A stretch of 14,358 bases of DNA, taken from positions 2,747,822 through 2,762,179 of the forward strand of contig CP070650.1 in assembly GCA_020354595.1 (NCBI GenBank), written 5' to 3'. Shown here in pieces: positions 6,358 to 13,607 of this stretch. This DNA comes from Myxococcales bacterium (GTDB lineage: Bacteria; Myxococcota_A; Polyangia; Polyangiales; Houyiibacteriaceae). The notes beneath the pieces were generated by a model. It searched no databases, had not been told where the DNA came from, and was given only the letters and a program-made list of their open reading frames with translations. Position 1 is the first letter of the stretch. Each line of letters begins with the position of its first letter. Both the position numbers and the translations under genes were made by a program.

Positions 6358-9345
6358 ATGACCGCAGATTTCGGCGTAAACCAAGGGCTGGTCGAAGAGC
6401 AGTTTCTCAAGTGGGTGGATAACCCGCTGGCGGTGGACGAGGCCTGGCGAGAGTATTTCGAGAGCCTCGCGCCCGACGACTTGCCGCAGATCTCGAGCGC
6501 GGGAACGATTCTCGCGCCGGTCACTGCGGTCGGTCTGCTGAGCCCCGCCCCCGCTCCAAGCGATGGCAACGGCGCGCCGGCTGGCGAAGCAGCGCCGGTC
6601 GCTCCCGGGCCGCAACCCGAGCCAGCCAGCGAAGAGGAGCCTCGGGACGAAGGGGTCCGCGACTCCGTGTTCCTTCCGCCGACCGCGGAAACGCCGCTGG
6701 AAGTGGCAATGCCGGATAACCCCGCGATCGCCTCGCGCGCTTCGTTTCCGCCCTCGTCCGAGATGCTGGCCGCGACGGAGCTCCAGGCACGTCTCTCGGC
6801 TCTGATCAACGCGCACCGCGTTCGGGGACACCTGTTCGCCGACCTCGATCCGCTCGGCCTCCATCGGCAGCCGCCAGGGGACGATTTCGTGCTGAGACGG
6901 TACGGGCTTGCCCACGTCGACCCGGACACGGTCTTCTCGACGGGTGACTTGGCCGGCCCCGCCAATCAACCGCTCCGCACCATCATCGAGCGTCTGAAAG
7001 ACACCTACTCGCGTACCATCGGCGTCGAGTACACGTTCCTCGAGAAGCGAGAGGCGCGCAATTGGCTCCGCGACCGGATGGAGCTCACCGGCAACCACAT
7101 CGACCTCAGCCGCGAGCAGCAAATCCGCATCCTGACGAAGCTCACCGACGCCGAGATCTTCGAGCAGTTCCTGCACACCAAGTACACCGGCGCCAAGCGT
7201 TTCTCCCTCGAGGGCGGCGAGAGCGTCATCCCGATGCTGGACATCCTCACCGAGCGCGCTTCCGAGCTCGGTGTCGAGGAGATGGTCATCGGCATGGCCC
7301 ATCGTGGTCGGCTCAACGTGATGGTCAACATCATGGAGATGAATGTCCGGCAGATTTTCGCCGGGTTCGAGGACGACGACCCGGAGGTGTTCGTCGGCCG
7401 TGGCGACGTGAAGTACCACCTGGGCTATTCGCTCGATCGAAAGACCGCGAGCGGTAACGACATCCACATGACCTTGGCGTTCAACCCGAGCCATCTCGAG
7501 TTCGTCAATCCCGTCGTCGAAGGCCGCGTGCGAGCCAAACAGGACCGAAAGAACGACGAGACGCGCGTCACCGTGCTCCCGCTCTTGATACACGGGGATG
7601 CCGCGTTCGTGGGTCAGGGCGTGGTCGCCGAAACGTTGAATCTGAGCCGACTCCAAGCCTACGAAACCGGCGGAACGATCCACGTCGTGATCAACAACCA
7701 GATCGGCTTCACCACCAACCCCGAGGATTCCCGCTCCACCGCGTACTGCACCGACATCACGCGAATGCTCCGCTGCCCAGTCTTCCACGTGAACGGCGAG
7801 GACCCCGAGGCGGTCGCGCAAGCCGTGACTCTGGCCACCGAGTACCGCCAGCGGTTCCATGGCGACGTCGTGCTCGACCTCTTCTGCTACCGAAAGTACG
7901 GCCACAACGAAGGCGACGAGCCGCGGTTCACTCAACCGGAAATGTACGCGGCCATCGACAAGAAGAAGACGGTCCGAGAGGTGTACGTCGAGCACCTGAT
8001 CAAGACCGGAAAGCTCACACGTGAGCAAGCCGAAGAGATCAAGGTGCGGCGGCAGCAGGACCTCGAAAAGGCGCTCGAGGACACCCGAAACAACGGCGCC
8101 GAGTACAATCTGATCCCGGCGTCGATGCTCGGACTGTGGACCGACTACAAAGGTGGAAGTGATCTCGACGTGCCCGATGCCGACACGCGCTTTGCGCGAG
8201 AGAAGCTCGACGAGGCATTGGACGCGCTCACGTCCTACCCCGACTGGTTCACCCCGCACCCGCGTATCAAGCGGTTCGTGCTCGACAAGCAGCGCAAGGT
8301 ACTGGAGACCGGCGAAGGCGTCGACTGGGGGACCGCCGAGAACCTCGCGTTCGCAAGCCTACTTCTCGGAGGAACGCGCTGCCGGCTCACCGGCCAAGAC
8401 GTGCGCCGCGGAACGTTCAGCCACCGGCATGCGGTGATTTTCGACGAGGGCACCGGCCGGCGCTACACGCGGCTAGGACATCTAAGCCCGACTCAGGCGC
8501 ATTTGGAGATCTACGACAGCCCGCTTTCCGAAGTGGGGGTGCTCGGCTTCGAGTGGGGCTACTCCCTCGACTCGCCCGATGCCCTGGTGTGTTGGGAGGC
8601 ACAGTTCGGTGACTTCGTGAACGTGGCGCAGGTGATCGTCGACCAATTCATTTCGTCATCCGAAGACAAGTGGCACCGATTGAGCGGCTTGGTGATGCTG
8701 CTGCCGCACGGCATGGAAGGCCAAGGCCCCGAGCACTCGAGCGCGCGGCTGGAGCGCTTTCTTCTGCTTTGTGCGGAAAGCAACATGCAGGTCGTCAACC
8801 TCACCACCCCTGCGCAGCTCTTTCATTGCTTGCGCCGTCAGGTGATCCGGCCGTGGCGCAAACCGCTCATCGTGATGAGCCCAAAGAGCCTGCTTCGGCA
8901 TCGTCGCGCGATCAGCACCATGGACGAGCTCGCCAACGGGAGCTTCCAACGCATCATTCCCGATGATCCGTCGATCGACCCGAAGAAGGTAACGCGCGTG
9001 CTCCTTTGCTCTGGGAAGATCTACTACGACATCCTGGAGCGGCGAGAGAAGGAGCAGCGCGACGACGTCGCCATCCTGCGCATCGAGCAGATCTATCCGC
9101 TTCGCGCGAGCGAGATCCAAACCCGCCTCGCCCCCTATGCCCAAGACGTCGACTTGGTCTGGGTCCAAGAAGAGCCGTGGAACATGGGCGCCTGGTACTT
9201 CATGCGCGCCCGCCTCCCCGAAATCCTCGGCAGCGAAACCCCGCTCCGGTGCATCGCGCGCCCAGAAAGCGCGAGCCCCGCCACCGGCTCCGGCGCCTCC
9301 CACAAGCTCGAACAACAAATGCTCCTAAACGAAGTCTTCGCCTAG
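6358..9345 (+). CDS. odhA (sucA): 2-oxoglutarate dehydrogenase E1 component
   Basis: This 995-residue thiamine-diphosphate enzyme performs the oxidative decarboxylation of 2-oxoglutarate in the TCA cycle, feeding the E2 succinyltransferase. The N-terminal E1 segment 'LVEEQFLKWVDNPLAVDEAWREYF' begins near residue 11 and supports the ATG at 6358. Next comes a Pro/Ala/Glu-rich linker (about 62-100), then the core opening INAHRVRGHLFADLDPLG (150-167). Active-site motifs are HRGRLN (315-320), GDAAFVGQG (413-421), INNQIGFTTNP (445-455) and YRKYGHNEGDEPRFTQP (511-527); the second half has PHGMEGQGPEHSSAR (783-797). It is about 60 residues longer than E. coli SucA because of the linker. There is no E2 succinyltransferase domain inside it, and no sucB follows. 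No strong Shine-Dalgarno is seen. Confidence 0.97.
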   Translation: MTADFGVNQGLVEEQFLKWVDNPLAVDEAWREYFESLAPDDLPQISSAGTILAPVTAVGLLSPAPAPSDGNGAPAGEAAPVAPGPQPEPASEEEPRDEGVRDSVFLPPTAETPLEVAMPDNPAIASRASFPPSSEMLAATELQARLSALINAHRVRGHLFADLDPLGLHRQPPGDDFVLRRYGLAHVDPDTVFSTGDLAGPANQPLRTIIERLKDTYSRTIGVEYTFLEKREARNWLRDRMELTGNHIDLSREQQIRILTKLTDAEIFEQFLHTKYTGAKRFSLEGGESVIPMLDILTERASELGVEEMVIGMAHRGRLNVMVNIMEMNVRQIFAGFEDDDPEVFVGRGDVKYHLGYSLDRKTASGNDIHMTLAFNPSHLEFVNPVVEGRVRAKQDRKNDETRVTVLPLLIHGDAAFVGQGVVAETLNLSRLQAYETGGTIHVVINNQIGFTTNPEDSRSTAYCTDITRMLRCPVFHVNGEDPEAVAQAVTLATEYRQRFHGDVVLDLFCYRKYGHNEGDEPRFTQPEMYAAIDKKKTVREVYVEHLIKTGKLTREQAEEIKVRRQQDLEKALEDTRNNGAEYNLIPASMLGLWTDYKGGSDLDVPDADTRFAREKLDEALDALTSYPDWFTPHPRIKRFVLDKQRKVLETGEGVDWGTAENLAFASLLLGGTRCRLTGQDVRRGTFSHRHAVIFDEGTGRRYTRLGHLSPTQAHLEIYDSPLSEVGVLGFEWGYSLDSPDALVCWEAQFGDFVNVAQVIVDQFISSSEDKWHRLSGLVMLLPHGMEGQGPEHSSARLERFLLLCAESNMQVVNLTTPAQLFHCLRRQVIRPWRKPLIVMSPKSLLRHRRAISTMDELANGSFQRIIPDDPSIDPKKVTRVLLCSGKIYYDILERREKEQRDDVAILRIEQIYPLRASEIQTRLAPYAQDVDLVWVQEEPWNMGAWYFMRARLPEILGSETPLRCIARPESASPATGSGASHKLEQQMLLNEVFA

Positions 9346-9369
9346 GGGACACGCTCGCCCCCCAAAACC

Positions 9370-9388
9370 AACCTCTTTCCAAGAGGTT
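9370..9388. terminator. hairpin between convergent odhA and hsp20
   Basis: AACCTCTT-TCC-AAGAGGTT forms a perfect 8-bp stem with a 3-nt loop, 24 bp after the odhA stop. On the plus strand no T-run follows. On the minus strand it is followed by GGTTTTGGGG, a weak T-tract. It therefore could stop hsp20 transcription better than odhA transcription, or serve both. The rest of 9346-9501 shows nothing else I can name. Confidence 0.5.
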
Positions 9389-9501
9389 GAAGACCTAACC
9401 GCGAAAACCCACGGACGTTCTGTTTCGATGTCACTTGCCGGGATGTGTTTCGTCAAGGTGTGGGCCCTTCAATCCCCACCCCGCCACCCCCACGCGAGCG
9501 C

Positions 9502-9918
9502 CTAATTCTTCCCGACGTTCACCGAAATTTCTTTCGGCGTCGGCGCTTCCTTCTTTGGAAGGCGCAGCTCGAGCACGCCGTCCTTAAGATCGGCGCTGAT
9601 GCTGTCGGTGTCGACCGTTTCCGGAAGGCTGAACGATCGCGTGAAGCTACCGTACTGGCGCTCCACACGGCGGAACTTGTCCTTGGTCTCTTCCTTCTCG
9701 ACCTTGCGCTCGCCGCTCAAAGTCAGAACGTTCTTCTCGACGTCGACCTTGATGTCGTCGGCCGACAAGCCGGGCACCTCGGCGTCTACGTAGAAGGCGT
9801 CGTCCTCTTCGCGAATGTCTACCGCGAGTTGAAACGCCTGCTTGGCAAGCCCCCTGCCACTGAAGAAGTGGTCATGGAGGCGATTCATCTCTTCAAATGG
9901 ATCCCAACGAACCAACAT
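9502..9918 (-). CDS. Hsp20 family small heat-shock protein
   Basis: This 138-residue ATP-independent holdase chaperone binds unfolding proteins. Residues 1-29 (MLVRWDPFEEMNRLHDHFF...) are the usual short N-terminal arm. The alpha-crystallin domain covers about 30-125 and includes the diagnostic A-x3-D-GVL-E-LPK (109-121). The tail contains I-S-V (131-133) as an IXI-like oligomer anchor. The open frame extends upstream to 10047, but the ATG at 9918 matches the family N-terminus and has a near-perfect GGAGGAG (9925-9931) 6 nt upstream, so the longer form is rejected. The gene is convergent with odhA and divergent from the lipoprotein gene at 10095. The leader may act as an RNA thermometer (see separate entry). 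Confidence 0.95.
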   Translation of the reverse strand: MLVRWDPFEEMNRLHDHFFSGRGLAKQAFQLAVDIREEDDAFYVDAEVPGLSADDIKVDVEKNVLTLSGERKVEKEETKDKFRRVERQYGSFTRSFSLPETVDTDSISADLKDGVLELRLPKKEAPTPKEISVNVGKN

Positions 9919-9924
9919 GATGTA

Positions 9925-9970
9925 CTCCTCCGATGGCCTGCGGACGCAGGCCCCGTCTTGCTCAAAAAGC
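9925..9970 (-). promoter_or_regulatory. candidate fourU-like RNA thermometer in hsp20 leader
   Basis: In the hsp20 mRNA, CUUUUU (9969-9964) can pair with the Shine-Dalgarno GAGGAG (9930-9925) through one G-C, two A-U and three G-U pairs. Between them is a stable 7-bp hairpin, GGCCUGC-GUCC-GCAGGCC (9952-9935). Wobble-rich masking of the ribosome site next to a strong hairpin is the plan of fourU and ROSE thermometers, which are known to control hsp20 genes. A competing pairing of CGAUGG (9990-9985) with CCAUCG (9936-9931) is also possible. The fold was worked out by eye. Confidence 0.4.
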
Positions 9971-10019
9971 TCGCAGCAACGCCACCATCGCGTGCCAACT
10001 GCTCTTCGAAGTTGCACGC

Positions 10020-10047
10020 AAGCTAAGCACGGAAAACCGACTGTCAA
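10020..10047 (-). promoter_or_regulatory. sigma-70-type promoter of hsp20
   Basis: On the minus strand, TTGACA (10047-10042) is separated by 16 nt from TAGCTT (10025-10020). Transcription would start near 10013, leaving a leader of about 95 nt, long enough for the proposed thermometer. Confidence 0.5.
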
Positions 10048-10058
10048 TAGTCTCCGAA

Positions 10059-10086
10059 TTGACCAAATTGCCCTGGGCGATAGGCT
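10059..10086 (+). promoter_or_regulatory. promoter of the lipoprotein gene, likely leaderless
   Basis: TTGACC (10059-10064), a 16-nt spacer and TAGGCT (10081-10086) form a good housekeeping-type promoter. The ATG of the lipoprotein is only 8 nt after the -10, so the transcript should begin at or within a few bases of the start codon. The -35 lies back to back with that of hsp20. Confidence 0.5.
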
Positions 10087-10094
10087 ACCTGGAG

Positions 10095-10622
10095 ATGAGG
10101 GTTTCCTGGCTCGTGCTCGCGCTGGTGTTGTTGGGTGGCGCGCTACCGGCCGGCTGTGTTGAAGACGTTCGCTTCAACCCGTCCGGTTGCGAGGTGCACG
10201 TGCGGGGCCGATGGACGATCGACGAACAGGACCCGAACCCGGAGACCTGCGGCAACATCGCGCTGGTCGAGCTCGCGATCATCAACGAGCCTGAAAACGA
10301 GTTCTGGATTGCACCCGAATTCACGCTGCGGTGCGACGCGGAGAGCGACTCCAACGCGATCGTCATCGATGGCGGCGCCTACCTCGACACCACGCTCGTC
10401 ACGCGAAACCGGTGTGGCGGCTCCGGCGAAATACTCCAAGACCCGCCCACGAACGGGTACAAGTCGCGATGGCGAGGCACCACCGACCTCAGATTCGTCG
10501 TCGACTGCACGCCCATCGTCACCACGCCGATCACCGACCTAGACGGCGGAATGCTGCTCGATCTTGGCACCATCAATCTCACGACCCAAGATGGAGGGGC
10601 GGAATGCCCGTCCGGCCCATGA
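10095..10622 (+). CDS. putative lipoprotein, unknown function
   Basis: This 175-residue protein has a signal peptide (MRVSWLVLALVLLGGALPAGC) with the lipidated cysteine at residue 21. The lipobox P-A-G-C is slightly atypical because proline replaces leucine at -3. The mature part has six more cysteines and looks beta-rich, with one 'EVHVRGRWTIDEQDP' stretch near 32-46. I recognise no family. The frame is open upstream to 9933, but that would bury the signal peptide, and the ATG at 10095 sits 8 nt behind a -10 element. The GGAG directly touching the ATG is too close to serve as a ribosome site. It is divergent from hsp20. The lipoprotein call is strong; the role is unknown. Confidence 0.8.
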   Translation: MRVSWLVLALVLLGGALPAGCVEDVRFNPSGCEVHVRGRWTIDEQDPNPETCGNIALVELAIINEPENEFWIAPEFTLRCDAESDSNAIVIDGGAYLDTTLVTRNRCGGSGEILQDPPTNGYKSRWRGTTDLRFVVDCTPIVTTPITDLDGGMLLDLGTINLTTQDGGAECPSGP

Positions 10623-10662
10623 GTTGCAGTGACCCGCTAATGTAACTAAACCAACAAAGACC

Positions 10663-11361
10663 GTGTTTCGCTTTCCTCCACTCACCCCGTTCGTCAAGAA
10701 GCTGCTGATCGCGCTGTTCGGCACCTGGATCCTGCAGATCCTCCTGCAGAATTGGGCCGGTGTGCCGATGTTCGAGGTGTTTGCGCTGAACACGGGGAGC
10801 CCTGGGGTTCAGACACTCTGGCAACTCGGCACTCACGTATTCGCGTTCCCCACCGGCCCGCAGGCCGTGTTCTCCATGCTGATCGTACTCGTGTTCCTGT
10901 GGTGGATGCTGGCGCCGTTCGAGCAGCGGTTCGGGCAGAAGCGAACCATTCAACTCTGCGTCGTTGCCGCCCTCTCGGCCGCCTTCTTGGCGCTGATCGT
11001 CGGGTCGATCGTTCCCAATCCGTCGCGACTCTACGGTGCCCAGGCGCTCCTCCTCGGCTCCATCGCGGCCTTTGCATGGTCCTATCGTGGCCAGGGTCGC
11101 ATGAGCTTCTTTGGCGTCATCGACATGAAGCCGGTGCATATCATCTATCTGGTACTGGCGTTGAGCGCACTGATGTTCATCACATCGGGAGATGCGGTTG
11201 CGTTGGCGGCAGACCTCGGCGCGATCGGCGGCGGCATGGGCTTCATCGAATGGCTGAGGCGCCCTCCAAAGCGTCGTCGCCGACCCAAGCGCCGCAAGAA
11301 GCAAAGCTCGTTCGACGTGGTCCAGGGCGGTCGCACCGATGAACCGCGCTGGCTAAACTAG
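10663..11361 (+). CDS. rhomboid-fold membrane protein, probably catalytically inactive
   Basis: This 232-residue protein has about six membrane segments between residues 12 and 197, then a very basic tail (RRPPKRRRRPKRRKK). The layout follows rhomboid proteases: a first segment after PPLTP, a W-x-LGTHVF region (53-60), the loop-2-like 'WWMLAPFEQRFGQKR' (80-94), a fourth-segment motif and a DLG..GG motif in the last segment. The active-site positions differ. The GxSG serine site reads G125-A-Q-A128 with G132 kept, and the histidine of the HLGG motif is aspartate 184. It is probably a pseudoprotease that binds membrane proteins without cutting them. The start is GTG with no clear ribosome site. 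TTGCAG-N17-TAAACC ends 10 nt upstream, so a leaderless transcript is possible. It lies 40 nt after the lipoprotein gene. Confidence 0.75.
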   Translation: MFRFPPLTPFVKKLLIALFGTWILQILLQNWAGVPMFEVFALNTGSPGVQTLWQLGTHVFAFPTGPQAVFSMLIVLVFLWWMLAPFEQRFGQKRTIQLCVVAALSAAFLALIVGSIVPNPSRLYGAQALLLGSIAAFAWSYRGQGRMSFFGVIDMKPVHIIYLVLALSALMFITSGDAVALAADLGAIGGGMGFIEWLRRPPKRRRRPKRRKKQSSFDVVQGGRTDEPRWLN

Positions 11362-11365
11362 CCCC

Positions 11366-11800
11366 ATGCGCTTGCTTGCAGTCGTCGTGATGTTGTCGGC
11401 GTTGATCGGCTGCTCGGGGCGGAGCGACCCTGCTCCCGCCCCGATCTACGACACGTGTTTCAGCGTCGATGATTGCGTCGAGGCCGCGACCCGATGCGAG
11501 GAGCTGTCGGTAGAGTTCGGTGGCTTCGTGTATGAGAACGCCATCTGCACGACCGAGTGCGCTACCGAAGGGCCCGTCTCACCGGACTGCTCGCGCGCTT
11601 ATATTGGTCGGCAAGGGAGCTGCTATCCCGCGAGCGTGGCGGGTGGCATCGACGACACCCCCATCTGTTTCGAGCCCTGCGACACGGATCTCGACTGCCT
11701 TTTTGGATTCCGCTGCCTCACCGCCGTGGACTTGTGCGGCGCGGACACGTCCTGTCCGATTGCGATGAATGACGCGATTTGTGTACCTGGACAGCCCTGA
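11366..11800 (+). CDS. cysteine-rich lipoprotein
   Basis: This 144-residue protein has a short signal peptide (MRLLAVVVMLSALIGC) and a good lipobox L-I-G-C with lipidation at Cys16. The mature region has 14 further cysteines in spaced pairs such as CFSVDDC and CDTDLDC, enough for seven disulfides, so an oxidising location outside the inner membrane is expected. The pattern is common in myxobacterial surface lipoproteins; no enzyme motif is visible. The ATG is 4 nt after the rhomboid stop, has no Shine-Dalgarno, and lies 6 nt behind TAAACT (11354-11359), so it may be read from a leaderless transcript or by coupling. A partner function with the two lipoproteins downstream is possible but unproven. 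Confidence 0.8.
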   Translation: MRLLAVVVMLSALIGCSGRSDPAPAPIYDTCFSVDDCVEAATRCEELSVEFGGFVYENAICTTECATEGPVSPDCSRAYIGRQGSCYPASVAGGIDDTPICFEPCDTDLDCLFGFRCLTAVDLCGADTSCPIAMNDAICVPGQP

Positions 11801-11843
11801 GGATTGTGGGCCCCCGCGGCCAACCCGTGCTACCCCAACGGGC

Positions 11844-13589
11844 ATGCGCATGTGCCGATCGCATGGGTGGGCTGCCATGCTGGTCATGCTCGTCACCTCG
11901 GGGCTGCTCCTCGGCTGCTCGGGCCGGAAGCAGGTGCCGTTCGGGCTCGAGGACGCCGGCGCGCTGGAGGAGGCGCCCGCGGATGAGGCCGGGGAGGCGC
12001 CCGAGTTTCCCGTGGGAGAGAGTTTCGGCCCCGACCAGGTCGAGATCCCGGTCGGCGAGTCCGCCCTCGTCTTACAGACCGGCTACGCCCTCGCGGCGCT
12101 TCGACTGAACCTCGACGGCAGCGAGCCACTCGATGCGATCGTCGTCTCGGCCGACCCGCAAAACGTAAGGGTCCAGGCGGCGTTCCAGCGAGGGATGAGC
12201 GTCGTCTCCCAACCGATCGCTTCGTTTCTCGTACCCGCCCACTGCACGGAACCGACGGCAGAGATCCGGCAGCTCTCCGCGTCGCTCGCCTCCGTGCGGG
12301 TCGATCACCGGTGCGAGACCGGGCGGCGGGCGAACCTTTGGGTGCTCACGATCGAAGCGCAGCCGCGAGTGCGCGAGCGCATCACCGTGCTTCCGCCGAA
12401 CGAGAGCTCCAAAGCGGCGATCGAGCTCGCGCTCGGCGTCGAGGACCGCGATGCGGATGGGTACCAGGATCTCGTCGCCAACGTTCGCGTCGGCACGCTC
12501 GAGGTTCCGTTGACATGGCTGAACCGGCCCGGCGGCTTCGCGAGGGACGCGTCCCAGCCCGAGGCCGCGTTCCGTCTATTGGCCGATGATGCGTGGGCCT
12601 TTCTCGATTCGGACCCGAGCGGCTCGGAGAAACGCGCGCGCGAGGTTCTCGACGCCTACGTGGCGTTGTGTCGAGAAAGCGGCGCTGCGCGAATCGGGCT
12701 CGCCGGCACGCAAGGCATCCAGTGCCAGCAATCCCAGGCGGCTGCTCGCGCCGTGGCAGTAGCCATGGTGGCGGCCATCCGGCGCGGTACGTTCGTCCGC
12801 GCGCTCGAGCTCCAGCGCTGGTGGAGCGGCACGGGCATGCTGCCTACCGCCGAAGAGCAAGCGCTCGTGCAGGCAGCGTGGCAGAGAGCCAAAGCCAGCG
12901 CCCGGGCTTCTTGGAAGCTCGTCGATCGCGAGAGCGCGACGGCCGGTCTCTACTTCACCGACGATGACACGCTGATCATCGACGGGTTTGCGCCGAAGTC
13001 CGTTCAGCTCAGCACCGGCGTCAAGACGAGGCTCTCGAAGGCTGAAATTGTCCCGTCGGTTCGGAATCCCGATGGCCGCTTCGCCGCTCGGGGCGTCCGA
13101 GTAACTTGCGCGGGCTTCGAAGCCGAAGTGGGCCCCGTGCTCGGCAAGCGCACGCATCGAGTGCTGATCGAGCGCCGCCCCGGCACGATCCCATGCCAAA
13201 CCCCGATCGATCGACCCGCCTCTGTGTTCGAGTGGGCGGTCTTGGGATGGGCGCCTCAAGGTCTACTCGCCGCTTCGGGCGATCTGCTCCGCGTCGTCCC
13301 GTTGAACGAGCTCGCCAAACCAGCCGGAAGACCTGTGGATTTGAACCCCGGCAACCCGTTGCCCGCGCCGATTCGGGGCGCGCGGATCACGCCCGATGGA
13401 GCTCGCTACGTGATTCCGCACACCGAAGGGGTCGTGGTGCGTGACTGGCGCAGAGGCGGTGCGGGGCTTTGGCTTCGACCCACCGACTGGAGTGCGGTGC
13501 CGGGAGAGCTCCGAGCGCTCGCGATCAGCCCCGACGGCAAGCGCGTCGCCGTGCAGAAAGGCAGCGAAATTCGACTACTTACGTGGTAG
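11844..13589 (+). CDS. large lipoprotein with WD40/TolB-like C-terminus
   Basis: This 581-residue protein has a signal peptide with lipobox L-L-G-C and lipidation at Cys25. A Glu/Pro/Ala-rich acidic linker follows (about 30-60). Residues 201-210 (DRDADGYQDL) match the calcium-binding loop of FG-GAP or dockerin-like repeats, though only one clear copy is seen. The middle (about 250-370) is probably helical and alanine-rich. The C-terminus has two propeller-like strands, 'GARITPDGARYVI' and 'ALAISPDGKRVAVQKGSEIRLLTW', as in WD40/TolB repeats, too few for a full propeller. The frame opens at 11769, inside the previous gene; the ATG at 11844 is preferred because it gives a basic n-region. The ATG at 11877 has GGGTGGG 5 nt upstream but would leave an uncharged signal. 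I recognise no named family. Confidence 0.75.
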   Translation: MRMCRSHGWAAMLVMLVTSGLLLGCSGRKQVPFGLEDAGALEEAPADEAGEAPEFPVGESFGPDQVEIPVGESALVLQTGYALAALRLNLDGSEPLDAIVVSADPQNVRVQAAFQRGMSVVSQPIASFLVPAHCTEPTAEIRQLSASLASVRVDHRCETGRRANLWVLTIEAQPRVRERITVLPPNESSKAAIELALGVEDRDADGYQDLVANVRVGTLEVPLTWLNRPGGFARDASQPEAAFRLLADDAWAFLDSDPSGSEKRAREVLDAYVALCRESGAARIGLAGTQGIQCQQSQAAARAVAVAMVAAIRRGTFVRALELQRWWSGTGMLPTAEEQALVQAAWQRAKASARASWKLVDRESATAGLYFTDDDTLIIDGFAPKSVQLSTGVKTRLSKAEIVPSVRNPDGRFAARGVRVTCAGFEAEVGPVLGKRTHRVLIERRPGTIPCQTPIDRPASVFEWAVLGWAPQGLLAASGDLLRVVPLNELAKPAGRPVDLNPGNPLPAPIRGARITPDGARYVIPHTEGVVVRDWRRGGAGLWLRPTDWSAVPGELRALAISPDGKRVAVQKGSEIRLLTW

Positions 13590-13607
13590 CGGGGGTCGGC
13601 TGTGACG

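Noticed and set aside
6320..6361. A 13-codon GTG-started ORF whose TGA overlaps the odhA ATG (ATGA)
   Set aside because: It looks like a coupling leader peptide, but it has no ribosome site, the -10-like TAGGCT abuts it too closely for a leaderless start, and nothing in its sequence suggests attenuation.
6313..8259. A 648-codon open frame antisense to odhA
   Set aside because: It mirrors a strongly conserved gene; the open frame arises from G/C-biased third positions, and the translation has no recognisable domain.
9919..10047. A 43-residue N-terminal extension of Hsp20
   Set aside because: The ATG at 9918 has an excellent ribosome site and the family N-terminus; the proposed promoter also overlaps the extension.
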